A stretch of DNA of 9,218 nt from Planctomycetales bacterium. GTDB lineage: Bacteria > Planctomycetota > Planctomycetia > Pirellulales > Thermoguttaceae. Positions 1 to 5,397 of the stretch are shown piece by piece; within the stretch, counting starts at the first letter, position 1, and each line of letters begins with the position of its first letter. A program made the translations under genes and the position numbers. The stretch covers positions 1 through 9,218 of the forward strand of contig SKJM01000429.1 in assembly GCA_007122045.1 (NCBI GenBank). The letters run 5' to 3'. A model generated the notes under the pieces. It was not told the DNA's origin, made no database searches, and saw nothing but the letters and a program-made list of their open reading frames with translations.

Positions 1-114
1 CGCCGGAGCTGTACGCCCGACTGGGTCCCGTAGGCCGAGCAGAGCTTTGGCATGGCGATGCGTCGTGCCGCTCGGCTCGCAGCGCCGAATGGCTGGCTAT
101 TGCGCATGTCGCGA

Positions 115-120
115 TATAAT
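115..120 (+). promoter_or_regulatory. Possible -10 box (TATAAT) upstream of the polysaccharide genes
   Basis: A perfect TATAAT lies 134 bp before the first gene. No convincing -35 hexamer is found 16-18 bp upstream, so the call is weak. The bases after the box (TG, then a purine-rich GGTAGGAGG-like run) loosely resemble those after the TATACT boxes at 7120 and 8082, which suggests a shared promoter style. Confidence 0.3.
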
Positions 121-223
121 GGTAGGAGGGGGATCAGAAGGCTCGGCATTCCGCCAGAATGGGGTTTTCTCCCCTGGAGCGCCGGCGCCGGTGACGTACA
201 CTTTCTTGTAACATTTTCCGAAA

Positions 224-240
224 TCCGTTGGCGAAACGGA
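224..240 (+). promoter_or_regulatory. Short hairpin just before the first gene
   Basis: TCCGTT (224-229) and AACGGA (235-240) form a perfect 6-bp stem around the loop GGCGA, ending 13 bases before the TTG start at 254. It could affect translation of the sugar transferase or be the remains of a repeat. No U-tract follows, so it is not a canonical terminator. Confidence 0.3.
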
Positions 241-253
241 ACATACCCCCCCA

Positions 254-1474
254 TTGGGCCGACAACCCACGAGAACGGAGTGCGCGCCGAGCGTGCTCTT
301 CCTGGCGCACCGCGTACCGCACCCCCCTAATAGGGGCGATCGCATCCGGTCATTTCACCTGTTGCAGTACCTGGCCGAGCGGGCCGAGCTGTCGTTGGCG
401 TACCTGGCCGACCACCCAACGCCCCAGGAAACCCACCGCGCTCTCGCCCGGCTTTGCCGCCGCGTGACGGCCGAGCGATTGGGGCCGGCCCGTTGGCTGC
501 GTGCGGCCGGCTCGCTGGCCGCCGGGCGCACCGCCACCGAGGGGCTGTTCCGCTCGGGGCGGCTGGACCGAACGCTCCGGCAGTGGGCGGCCGAAACCCG
601 ATTCGACCTGGTCGTGGTCTTCTGCTCCAGCATGGCGCAGTACCTCGACGTGCCCGGCCTGGCCGGCGTGCCTGCCGTGGTCGACCTGGTCGACGTCGAC
701 AGCGAAAAGTGGTTCCATTATGCCCGGGCGGCGCGCGGCCCCGGGCGGTTGCTGTACGGGGTCGAAGGCCGGCGGCTGAGGCGGCTCGAAGCGTCGCTGG
801 CCGACCGCGCCCGGGCCATCACGCTGGTAAGCCGCGCCGAGGCCGACCTGTACCGGAGCTTCCGGCCGGCGGAAAACGTGTACGCCGTGCCCAACGGGGT
901 CGATCTCGACTACTTTCGGCCCACCGTCGAGCCTGAGCCCGACGGGGTGCCGCCGTGCGTGTTCGTCGGGGCGCTCGATTACCGGGCGAACCTGGACGGC
1001 CTGGCGTGGTTCTGCCGCGCGGTGTGGCCGGAGGTGTACGCGAGGGTGCCGGGCGCCGCGCTGCAGATCGTCGGCAGCAATCCGGGCCGGGCGGCGCGGC
1101 GGCTGGCGGACCGGCCGGGCGTCGAGTTCATCGGTCCCGTGCCCGACGTGCGGCCGTACCTGGCCGCGGCCGTGGCGGTGGTCCCCTTGCGAATCGCCCG
1201 CGGAATCCAGAACAAGGTGCTCGAAGCCATGGCCATGGGCCGGCCGGTCGTCGGCACGCCCGAGGCTTTCGAGGGCCTGGAACTTCAACCCGGGCGCGAC
1301 GCCCTTTGCGCCGCCGCGCCCGGCGCCTGGCGCGACCGGCTTACCGACCTGCTCCGCAACCCGACCGAGCGAATCGGCCTGGGCGCCGCCGCCCGGCGGT
1401 ACGTCGAGGCCCATCACCACTGGCCCCGATGCCTCCAGCGGTTCGGAGAGATCGTGGCTGCGGCTGACGCCTGA
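254..1474 (+). CDS. Exosortase/PEP-CTERM-associated GT4-type sugar transferase
   Basis: This looks like a cytoplasmic retaining glycosyltransferase with the GT-B fold, acting on a nucleotide sugar and a lipid-linked acceptor during exopolysaccharide synthesis. The N-terminal motif LFLAHRVPHPPNRGDRIRS (residues 15-33), CSSMAQYL (124-131) and VDVDSEKWF (146-154) are characteristic of the TIGR03087 family (stp1; PEP-CTERM/EpsH1 system). PNGVD (213-217) and RGIQNKVLEAM (316-326) are the usual GT4 nucleotide-sugar-binding segments. Length, 406 residues, is typical. The start is uncertain: TTG 254 is the first available start after the in-frame stop at 209, while GTG 293 would begin the protein right at the conserved LFLAHR strand. 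Neither has a good ribosome-binding site. The TGA stop lies inside a TGACGCC repeat unit, and the UbiA gene begins 28 bases later. Family assignment is confident; the sugar and acceptor are unknown. Confidence 0.88.
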   Translation: MGRQPTRTECAPSVLFLAHRVPHPPNRGDRIRSFHLLQYLAERAELSLAYLADHPTPQETHRALARLCRRVTAERLGPARWLRAAGSLAAGRTATEGLFRSGRLDRTLRQWAAETRFDLVVVFCSSMAQYLDVPGLAGVPAVVDLVDVDSEKWFHYARAARGPGRLLYGVEGRRLRRLEASLADRARAITLVSRAEADLYRSFRPAENVYAVPNGVDLDYFRPTVEPEPDGVPPCVFVGALDYRANLDGLAWFCRAVWPEVYARVPGAALQIVGSNPGRAARRLADRPGVEFIGPVPDVRPYLAAAVAVVPLRIARGIQNKVLEAMAMGRPVVGTPEAFEGLELQPGRDALCAAAPGAWRDRLTDLLRNPTERIGLGAAARRYVEAHHHWPRCLQRFGEIVAAADA

Positions 1475-1501
1475 CGCCTGACGCCTGACGCCTGACACCT
1501 G
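1465..1501 (+). repeat. TGACGCC/TGACACC heptamer array, five units
   Basis: Four TGACGCC units are followed by one TGACACC and a partial TG. The second unit supplies the TGA stop of the upstream sugar transferase, and the first unit encodes its last codons. The array ends one base before the ATG of the UbiA gene at 1503. A 7-bp period places TGA in all three frames within 21 bp, so the array works as a universal stop. Confidence 0.92.
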
Positions 1502-1502
1502 T

Positions 1503-2369
1503 ATGCTAATCTGGCTCCGCGCCCTGCGGCTCGGCCAATGGTCGAAGAACCTGCTGCTGCTGGTGCCCGTGTTCACCGCGCACGAGTTCCACGCCGCGGC
1601 GTTGGGCAGAGTCGGCCTGGCCTTTGTGGCATTCGGGCTGGTGGCGTCGGCCACATACGTGCTGAACGACATCCTCGACCTCGAAGCCGATCGGCTCCAC
1701 CCACGCAAACGCCACCGCCCCTTCGCCGCCGGCGACCTGCCGACCTCGCACGGCCCGGCGGGCATGGCCGTGCTCCTGGCGCTGGGGCTGGGCCTGGCAG
1801 CGCTGGTGTCCGGGCCGTTCCTGCTGGTCGTGCTGGGGTACGCGGTGCTGACGATCGCCTACTCGGCGTTCTTGAAGGCCTACGTGCTGGTCGACGTGTT
1901 CGTGCTGGCGGGGCTTTACACGTTGCGCATTCTGGCGGGCGCGGCGGCTATCGGCATTGCGGTGTCGCCCTGGCTGCTGGCGTTTTCGTCCTTCGTGTTC
2001 TACAGCCTCGCGCTGGTAAAACGCGACGCCGAGCTGGCCGGCCTGGCCCGGCGCGGCGATGCCGACGCCGCCGGCCGCGACTACCACGTGGCCGATTACC
2101 CGATGCTGAGCATCATGGGCATCGCCTCCGGCTACCTGGCCGTCCTCGTGCTGGCCCTGTTCATCAACACCGGTCCGGTGAAGGAGCAATACACGTACCC
2201 GAACGTGCTGGGATTGCTGTGCCCGGTCGTGCTCTACTGGATCTCGCGCCTGTGGCTGAAGACCTCGCGCGGCGAGATGGTGGACGATCCCATTCTCTAT
2301 TGTTTCAAGGACATCGTGAGTTGGATGGTCCTGGCCGCGATGATCGGCATCACGCTGGCGGCGATGTAG
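1503..2369 (+). CDS. UbiA-family prenyltransferase, decaprenyl-phosphate phosphoribosyltransferase-like
   Basis: An integral membrane enzyme of 288 residues that probably transfers a phosphosugar such as phosphoribose to a polyprenyl phosphate, giving a lipid-linked precursor for envelope glycan synthesis. The first Asp-rich motif is complete: NDILDLEADRLHPRKRHRP at 55-73, with N55, D56, D59 and D63 as expected Mg/diphosphate ligands; the HPxKxxRP ending is typical of the decaprenyl-phosphate phosphoribosyltransferase branch. The second motif region (YSAFLKAYVLVDVFVLAG, 120-137, then LRILAGA) is also present, and the rest is a series of hydrophobic helices. There is no fused HAD domain. The ATG follows directly on a heptamer array and has no Shine-Dalgarno sequence. 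Seventeen bases separate it from the methyltransferase, implying co-transcription. The exact substrate is inferred from motif type only. Confidence 0.87.
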   Translation: MLIWLRALRLGQWSKNLLLLVPVFTAHEFHAAALGRVGLAFVAFGLVASATYVLNDILDLEADRLHPRKRHRPFAAGDLPTSHGPAGMAVLLALGLGLAALVSGPFLLVVLGYAVLTIAYSAFLKAYVLVDVFVLAGLYTLRILAGAAAIGIAVSPWLLAFSSFVFYSLALVKRDAELAGLARRGDADAAGRDYHVADYPMLSIMGIASGYLAVLVLALFINTGPVKEQYTYPNVLGLLCPVVLYWISRLWLKTSRGEMVDDPILYCFKDIVSWMVLAAMIGITLAAM

Positions 2370-2373
2370 GTGG

Positions 2374-2380
2374 GGAGGTG
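2374..2380 (+). promoter_or_regulatory. Ribosome-binding site GGAGGTG fixing the methyltransferase start
   Basis: GGAGGTG sits 6 bases before ATG 2387. It is one of only two convincing Shine-Dalgarno sequences in the window and argues for that start over the long open extension back to 1538, which runs antiphase through the UbiA gene. Confidence 0.7.
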
Positions 2381-2386
2381 GTGTGG

Positions 2387-3043
2387 ATGAGCGTATCCGC
2401 CGTTGGTTCCATGGGAGTCTCCGCTTGCCTTCGTGTGCTGCACGGACCGGTGTACCGGCGTCGCATCGGCGCGCTGGCGCGGCTCTTGGCAAGCGAGGTA
2501 CGAACGGGCGACCGCGTGCTCGACGTCGGCTGCGGCTCCGGGGCGCTCGGCGCGGCCATACTGGCCGACCCCGCGCGCCCTGCCGGCGTGCACTACGAAG
2601 GCGCGGAAGTTGCCCCCCGGCCGGGCACTCCCTTTCCCGTCACCAAGTTCGACCAGGGGCGCCGGCTGCCCTTTGCCGACAAGTCGTTCGACGTGGTGGT
2701 GGCGGCCGACGTCCTCCATCACGTGCCCGATGAACCCGCCCTCCTGAAGGACATCGCTCGCGTTGCCCGGCGCCGCGTCTTCCTGAAGGATCACTGCCTC
2801 CACGGAGTGCTGGCCCAAGCGCGCCTCTCGTTTATCGACTGGGCCGCCAATTACGGCCATGGAGTGCCTTGTTTGTACCGTTACCACGACTTGCAGGGCT
2901 GGCACGATTTGTTTGCCGCGACGGGTCTGGCGATGGCCAAAGAGCACCTCGGCTTGAACCTTTATCCGCCGGGGCTGAACCTGCTGTTCGGGCGCCGTCT
3001 GCAGTATCTCGCCTTGCTGGAACCGTCCCCGTTTGATGAGTAG
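2387..3043 (+). CDS. Class I SAM-dependent methyltransferase
   Basis: A soluble methyltransferase of 218 residues with a Rossmann-like fold. Motif I, VLDVGCGSG (44-52), binds S-adenosylmethionine. The post-motif segment LPFADKSFDVVVAADVLHHVPD (about 94-115) is typical of the Methyltransf_11 type. The C-terminal half, including a tyrosine-rich YRYHDL segment, is not diagnostic of a substrate. ATG 2387 is chosen because of the GGAGGTG site; the frame stays open upstream only as a shadow of the UbiA gene. It lies between a lipid-linked sugar transferase and a membrane glycosyltransferase, so the acceptor may be a sugar or a polyprenyl-linked intermediate, but this is inference from context. About 70 non-coding bases separate it from the next gene. 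Confidence 0.82.
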   Translation: MSVSAVGSMGVSACLRVLHGPVYRRRIGALARLLASEVRTGDRVLDVGCGSGALGAAILADPARPAGVHYEGAEVAPRPGTPFPVTKFDQGRRLPFADKSFDVVVAADVLHHVPDEPALLKDIARVARRRVFLKDHCLHGVLAQARLSFIDWAANYGHGVPCLYRYHDLQGWHDLFAATGLAMAKEHLGLNLYPPGLNLLFGRRLQYLALLEPSPFDE

Positions 3044-3113
3044 TTGCCGGGGGCCGGTTGGTCGTTGACCGGCGATCCTCGTTTTTCCTCCAGCCCGCAT
3101 CTTCGATATTCCT

Positions 3114-4490
3114 ATGATCGGTCTTCATTTTCCAAAGCTCCTGCTCCGCCTTCCGGTCCGGTCCTTGCTGGCCGTCGTGGCGCTGGCCGTGGGGCTGCGG
3201 CTGGCGGTGGGATTCGTCGAGCCGATGAACACGCAGAGCGACGCGGCATCCTACTTGGCTATGGCGACCAGCGCGGCGGAGGGGCGCGGGCTGGTCGACG
3301 TGTTCGGCCACCGGGCGTACTACAGCGCCGGTTACCCGATGCTGCTGGCTGCCGTGTTCCTGGTGACGGGGCCGAGCTTGGGCGCCGTCTGGGTGGTGAA
3401 CCTCGTACTGGCGGCCGTTGCCGTGGTCCTCGTATATTGCGTGGCGCGGTGCGCCGCCCGGGGCGGAATTGGCGACGGGACCCCTTGTCCGCAGCGGCCC
3501 GGAGGGTACGTTGCGGAAGACGCGAGGGCGATTCCGCGTTTCGAGCAGGTGGGCTTGGCGGCTGCGATGGTCTGGGCCGGCTACGTGCCCAGCCTCGCGA
3601 TGACCAACGACATCACCAAGGAGAACCTGATGGTTCCGCTGATGCTCGGCCTCGTGTGGATCGCCCTCGCCTGGCCGGGGTCGCGCTACCGGCTCGGGCT
3701 GGCGGCGCTGGGCGGCGGACTGACGGGTATGCTGGCCGTGGTGGGAGCCACCGGGTGCGCGGTAGCGGGCGCGCCGGTGGCTGTCATCCTGGCATACGCC
3801 GCAAACTGGCGACAACGCCTTACCGCCGGCGGCGCCTTTGCCCTGGCGGCGCTGGCCGTTGTCGCCCCTTGGTTGTACCGGAACCACGTGGTGGTGGGCG
3901 CGGCGGTGCTGAACACCAATGGCGGTCAGAACCTGTATTTGGGCAACAACCCGGCCGCCACGGGCCGGTACATCTGCACGGGCGACACGCCGCTGGCCGG
4001 CGAATGGCACCGCATTTTGGCCGAGAAAGGCGAGGTGGCCGCCCATCGCGAGGCCGCCCGCCAGGCACGCCGGTATATGCGCCAATATCCCGGCCGCACC
4101 TTGGTCATGTCGCTCCGAAAGGCCGCCCTGTTCTGGGAGCCGCCGAACTTGTGGTCCGCGGAGCCCGAGCCGCTCGTCAAACGCGTCGCGCGATACGTGT
4201 GGTTCGTCCAGTATTTCACACTCCTGGCCGCCGCGCTTGCCGGCCTGCGCAACGTGCGCCTGGCCTGGCCGCTGTACCTGGCCGTCGTCCTGTTCGCAGC
4301 CGCCCACGTCCCCTTCTACGCCATGTTCCGCTACCGCCTTCCCATTATGGCCGTGGTTGGTTGCCTGGCAGGGGTAGGTGTCAGGTGTCAGGTGTCAGGT
4401 GTCAGAGGGAAGATATTTCCCAACACCGGCGCGCGCCATGCGCAGGAGTTCCAACCAAAGACTCTCACCAATAGGAGTTGCAATGAGTAA
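3114..4490 (+). CDS. GT39/ArnT-like membrane glycosyltransferase with repeat-derived C-terminus
   Basis: A multi-spanning GT-C-fold protein of 458 residues that should use a polyprenyl-phosphate sugar at the outer face of the membrane. After the first helix (about 17-34) comes SDAASYLAMA with D43, the position of the catalytic acidic residue in the first external loop of PMT/ArnT enzymes, then YYSAGYPMLL. Further helices alternate to a final RYRLPIM segment, where relatives usually end soon afterwards. Two oddities are visible. Residues about 117-142 are encoded by a palindromic insert (3463-3537). After LAG the frame enters an inverted heptamer array (4377-4404) and reads GVRCQVSGVRG, then continues into spacer DNA to a TAA overlapping the next gene, so the original stop has been lost. 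ATG 3114 has no Shine-Dalgarno sequence. Family call is good; whether the tailed protein is active is unknown. Confidence 0.75.
   Translation: MIGLHFPKLLLRLPVRSLLAVVALAVGLRLAVGFVEPMNTQSDAASYLAMATSAAEGRGLVDVFGHRAYYSAGYPMLLAAVFLVTGPSLGAVWVVNLVLAAVAVVLVYCVARCAARGGIGDGTPCPQRPGGYVAEDARAIPRFEQVGLAAAMVWAGYVPSLAMTNDITKENLMVPLMLGLVWIALAWPGSRYRLGLAALGGGLTGMLAVVGATGCAVAGAPVAVILAYAANWRQRLTAGGAFALAALAVVAPWLYRNHVVVGAAVLNTNGGQNLYLGNNPAATGRYICTGDTPLAGEWHRILAEKGEVAAHREAARQARRYMRQYPGRTLVMSLRKAALFWEPPNLWSAEPEPLVKRVARYVWFVQYFTLLAAALAGLRNVRLAWPLYLAVVLFAAAHVPFYAMFRYRLPIMAVVGCLAGVGVRCQVSGVRGKIFPNTGARHAQEFQPKTLTNRSCNE
3463..3537. repeat. Palindromic insert within the GT39 coding sequence
   Basis: The 75-bp stretch is a multiple of three. 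Its ends are GCGGAAT (3463-3469) and ATTCCGC (3531-3537), with further imperfect pairing inward. An inner stem is formed by TCCGCA (3488-3493) and TGCGGA (3512-3517), and GGAC/GTCC pairs inside the left half. The encoded residues (about 117-142) are Gly/Arg/Pro-rich and hydrophilic, between a membrane helix and the conserved VGLAAAMVWAGY helix. They look like an added loop rather than family sequence. Confidence 0.55.
4377..4404 (-). repeat. Inverted heptamer array (GGTGTCA x4 on the + strand)
   Basis: Four perfect GGTGTCA units, the reverse complement of the TGACACC found elsewhere in the window; this is the only array in this orientation. It lies within the 3' end of the GT39 frame. Read this way the 21-bp cycle has no stop in any frame and encodes GVRCQVS, which is what appended the foreign tail. 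Confidence 0.93.
4473..4477 (+). promoter_or_regulatory. Ribosome-binding site AGGAG of the four-helix-bundle gene
   Basis: AGGAG lies 5 bases before ATG 4483 (AGGAGTTGCAATG). It decides the start: the frame is open back to 4378, but that extension is only translated repeat and spacer. Confidence 0.75.
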
Positions 4491-4851
4491 CGTAACCCGT
4501 TTCACCGACCTGGAGGTGTGGCGGCGGTCGCACGCGTTGTTCTTGGATGTGCTCAATAAGCTCGACGACTTTCCGCGTACACGAGCCGCTGCCGCCTTGA
4601 CCGACCAAGTCATTCGGAGCCTTGGCTCTGTCGGGGCCAATATCGCCGAAGGCTTCAACCGCAGCAAATCGCGATACCTCAACGCACTCGACATAGCCCT
4701 GGGCGAAGCCAACGAATCGGAGAACTGGCTCTACAAAATTCGCGACGCCGGCCTTTTCAGCCGCCAGAGTGCCAAGCCCCACATCGCCGAATGCATTGAA
4801 ATCGAGAAAATGCTCAGTGGCTTAATTCGCTCCATCCGCTCCAGACCCTGA
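4483..4851 (+). CDS. Four-helix-bundle protein (23S rRNA intervening-sequence protein family)
   Basis: A 122-residue protein of the S23/IVP four-helix-bundle family (TIGR02436 type). Family marks are FTDLEVWRRSHAL (7-19), a QVIRSLGSVGANIAEGFNR stretch (42-60) matching the family's NIAEG motif, and ALGEANESENWL (72-83) matching the usual GS-xxE segment. Members occur inside intervening sequences of 23S rRNA genes and alone in many genomes; the fold is shared with the Avd accessory protein of diversity-generating retroelements, and the molecular role of stand-alone members is not established. No rRNA surrounds it here. It has a real Shine-Dalgarno sequence and visibly lower GC than its neighbours, and lies between opposite-facing heptamer arrays, all suggesting transfer. 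Its TGA stop is itself part of a TGACGCC unit. Confidence 0.9.
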   Translation: MSNVTRFTDLEVWRRSHALFLDVLNKLDDFPRTRAAAALTDQVIRSLGSVGANIAEGFNRSKSRYLNALDIALGEANESENWLYKIRDAGLFSRQSAKPHIAECIEIEKMLSGLIRSIRSRP

Positions 4852-4883
4852 CGCCTTTCCCGGTTTCCACTTGCCCCTGCCTC

Positions 4884-4918
4884 TGACACCTGACACCTGA
4901 CACCTGACACCTGACACC
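4884..4918 (+). repeat. TGACACC heptamer array, five units
   Basis: Five perfect TGACACC units, followed by TG that merges with the ATG of the VanZ-like gene at 4921. It is the right arm of the inverted pair around the four-helix-bundle gene. The 32 bases before it (4852-4883) are pyrimidine-rich spacer. Confidence 0.95.
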
Positions 4919-4920
4919 TG

Positions 4921-5313
4921 ATGCCCCTTCGCATCCTCGCCGTCCTGTACGCGTCGGCCATCGTCGTGGTAACGCTGCTTCCCTCGGGCGGCGATACGCT
5001 GCTGACGGGCGGCTGGGACGCGAATATTGCGCCCGGCGTGCAGAACGCCATGCACTTGCCGGCGTACGCGGCGCTGGTGGTGTTGCTGATGGCGGCGTTC
5101 GGCCGCTCGGCCCGGCGGCCGTGGCTGGCGCTCGGGCTGATTACGGCCGGCTGCGTCGCCTTCGGCATTGGCAGCGAATGGTTGCAGGCCGCGGTCATCC
5201 CCGGCCGCTACGGCTCGCTCAGCGATGCCCTGTCGAACACCCTCGGGGCCCTGCTCGGCGCTGGAGGCTGGAAGATCGGAGAGCGGAGAGGGAAAAGGAC
5301 GAATGACGAATGA
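4921..5313 (+). CDS. VanZ-like membrane protein
   Basis: A small membrane protein of 130 residues of the VanZ/PF04892 type. The signature residues are all visible: H45 in MHLPAYAAL, E86 and Q89 in SEWLQ, R96 in IPGRYGS, D102, N106 and G109 in SLSDALSNTLGALLG, spaced as in the family between about four hydrophobic helices. VanZ itself gives low-level teicoplanin resistance, but most members have no known function and many sit in polysaccharide or exosortase loci, as here. The ATG directly follows a heptamer array and no Shine-Dalgarno sequence is present. The last residues (RTNDE) and the TGA stop are encoded by the start of a TGACGAA array, so the natural C-terminus may have been replaced. 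Confidence 0.85.
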   Translation: MPLRILAVLYASAIVVVTLLPSGGDTLLTGGWDANIAPGVQNAMHLPAYAALVVLLMAAFGRSARRPWLALGLITAGCVAFGIGSEWLQAAVIPGRYGSLSDALSNTLGALLGAGGWKIGERRGKRTNDE

Positions 5314-5348
5314 CGAATGACGAATGACGAAGGACGAATGACGAATGA
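5297..5348 (+). repeat. TGACGAA heptamer array (second heptamer family)
   Basis: Seven contiguous units: GGACGAA, four TGACGAA, GGACGAA, TGACGAA, then a partial TGA. It begins inside the VanZ-like gene and supplies its stop. In this orientation the array holds both ATG and TGA (as AATGACG), so it can give starts and stops. In reverse it is open in all frames and encodes FVIRHSS cycles. Confidence 0.92.
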
Positions 5349-5353
5349 ATGAC

Positions 5354-5396
5354 GCAATCCACAATCCAGAATCGTCGCTCTCTGACACCTGACACC
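5354..5396 (+). repeat. Third heptamer-like run (CAATCC type) plus two TGACACC units
   Basis: Directly after the TGACGAA array come GCAATCC, ACAATCC and AGAATCG (5354-5374), again with a 7-bp period. After a short gap come two perfect TGACACC units (5383-5396). One base later the ATG of the next glycosyltransferase begins. Three distinct heptamer families are thus nested in about 100 bp. Confidence 0.75.
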
Positions 5397-5397
5397 T

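Larger units (their letters stand above)
1..253. other. Upstream region with no assignable gene
   Basis: No reading frame here could be recognised. One + frame stays open from the window edge to a TAA at 117-119 and could be the tail of an upstream gene, but its 38 residues match nothing I know and its codon use becomes mixed towards the end. The rest looks non-coding. It holds a TATAAT box, a 10-bp palindrome of alternating GGC/GCC character at 182-191, a small GGGG/CCCC hairpin at 161-174, and a better hairpin at 224-240 just ahead of the sugar transferase. The stretch around 200-225 is clearly more AT-rich than the genes. Confidence 0.5.
4377..4918 (+). mobile_element. Candidate four-helix-bundle cassette bounded by inverted heptamer arrays
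   Basis: A 542-bp unit: GGTGTCA x4 on the left, a lower-GC gene with its own AGGAG site, and TGACACC x5 on the right. The match between the ends goes beyond the heptamers: GAGG after the left array pairs with CCTC before the right one, giving about 32 bp of perfect complementarity. In RNA the unit would be a long stem capping the gene. It separates the GT39 gene, whose stop is missing, from the VanZ gene, which starts directly after the right array. No transposase and no clear target-site duplication are seen, so mobility is inferred. Confidence 0.45.

Noticed and set aside
350..1765. Long minus-strand open frame opposite the first sugar transferase and UbiA gene
   Set aside because: Crosses two well-supported + strand genes and the array between them; no domain is recognisable.
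1538..2386. N-terminal extension of the methyltransferase back to 1538
   Set aside because: The extension is Arg/Gly-rich shadow of the UbiA gene. The GGAGGTG site at 2374 and the usual family length support ATG 2387.
2832..4307. Long minus-strand open frame opposite the GT39 gene
   Set aside because: Gln/Arg/Gly-rich nonsense composition typical of antisense frames in high-GC DNA; the + strand protein has membrane helices and family motifs.
4483..4851. A 23S rRNA gene interrupted by an intervening sequence
   Set aside because: The encoded family suggests it, but the flanks are protein-coding and show no rRNA sequence.
4377..5396. CRISPR array
   Set aside because: Units are 7 bp with no spacers, and no cas genes are present; these are simple tandem heptamers.
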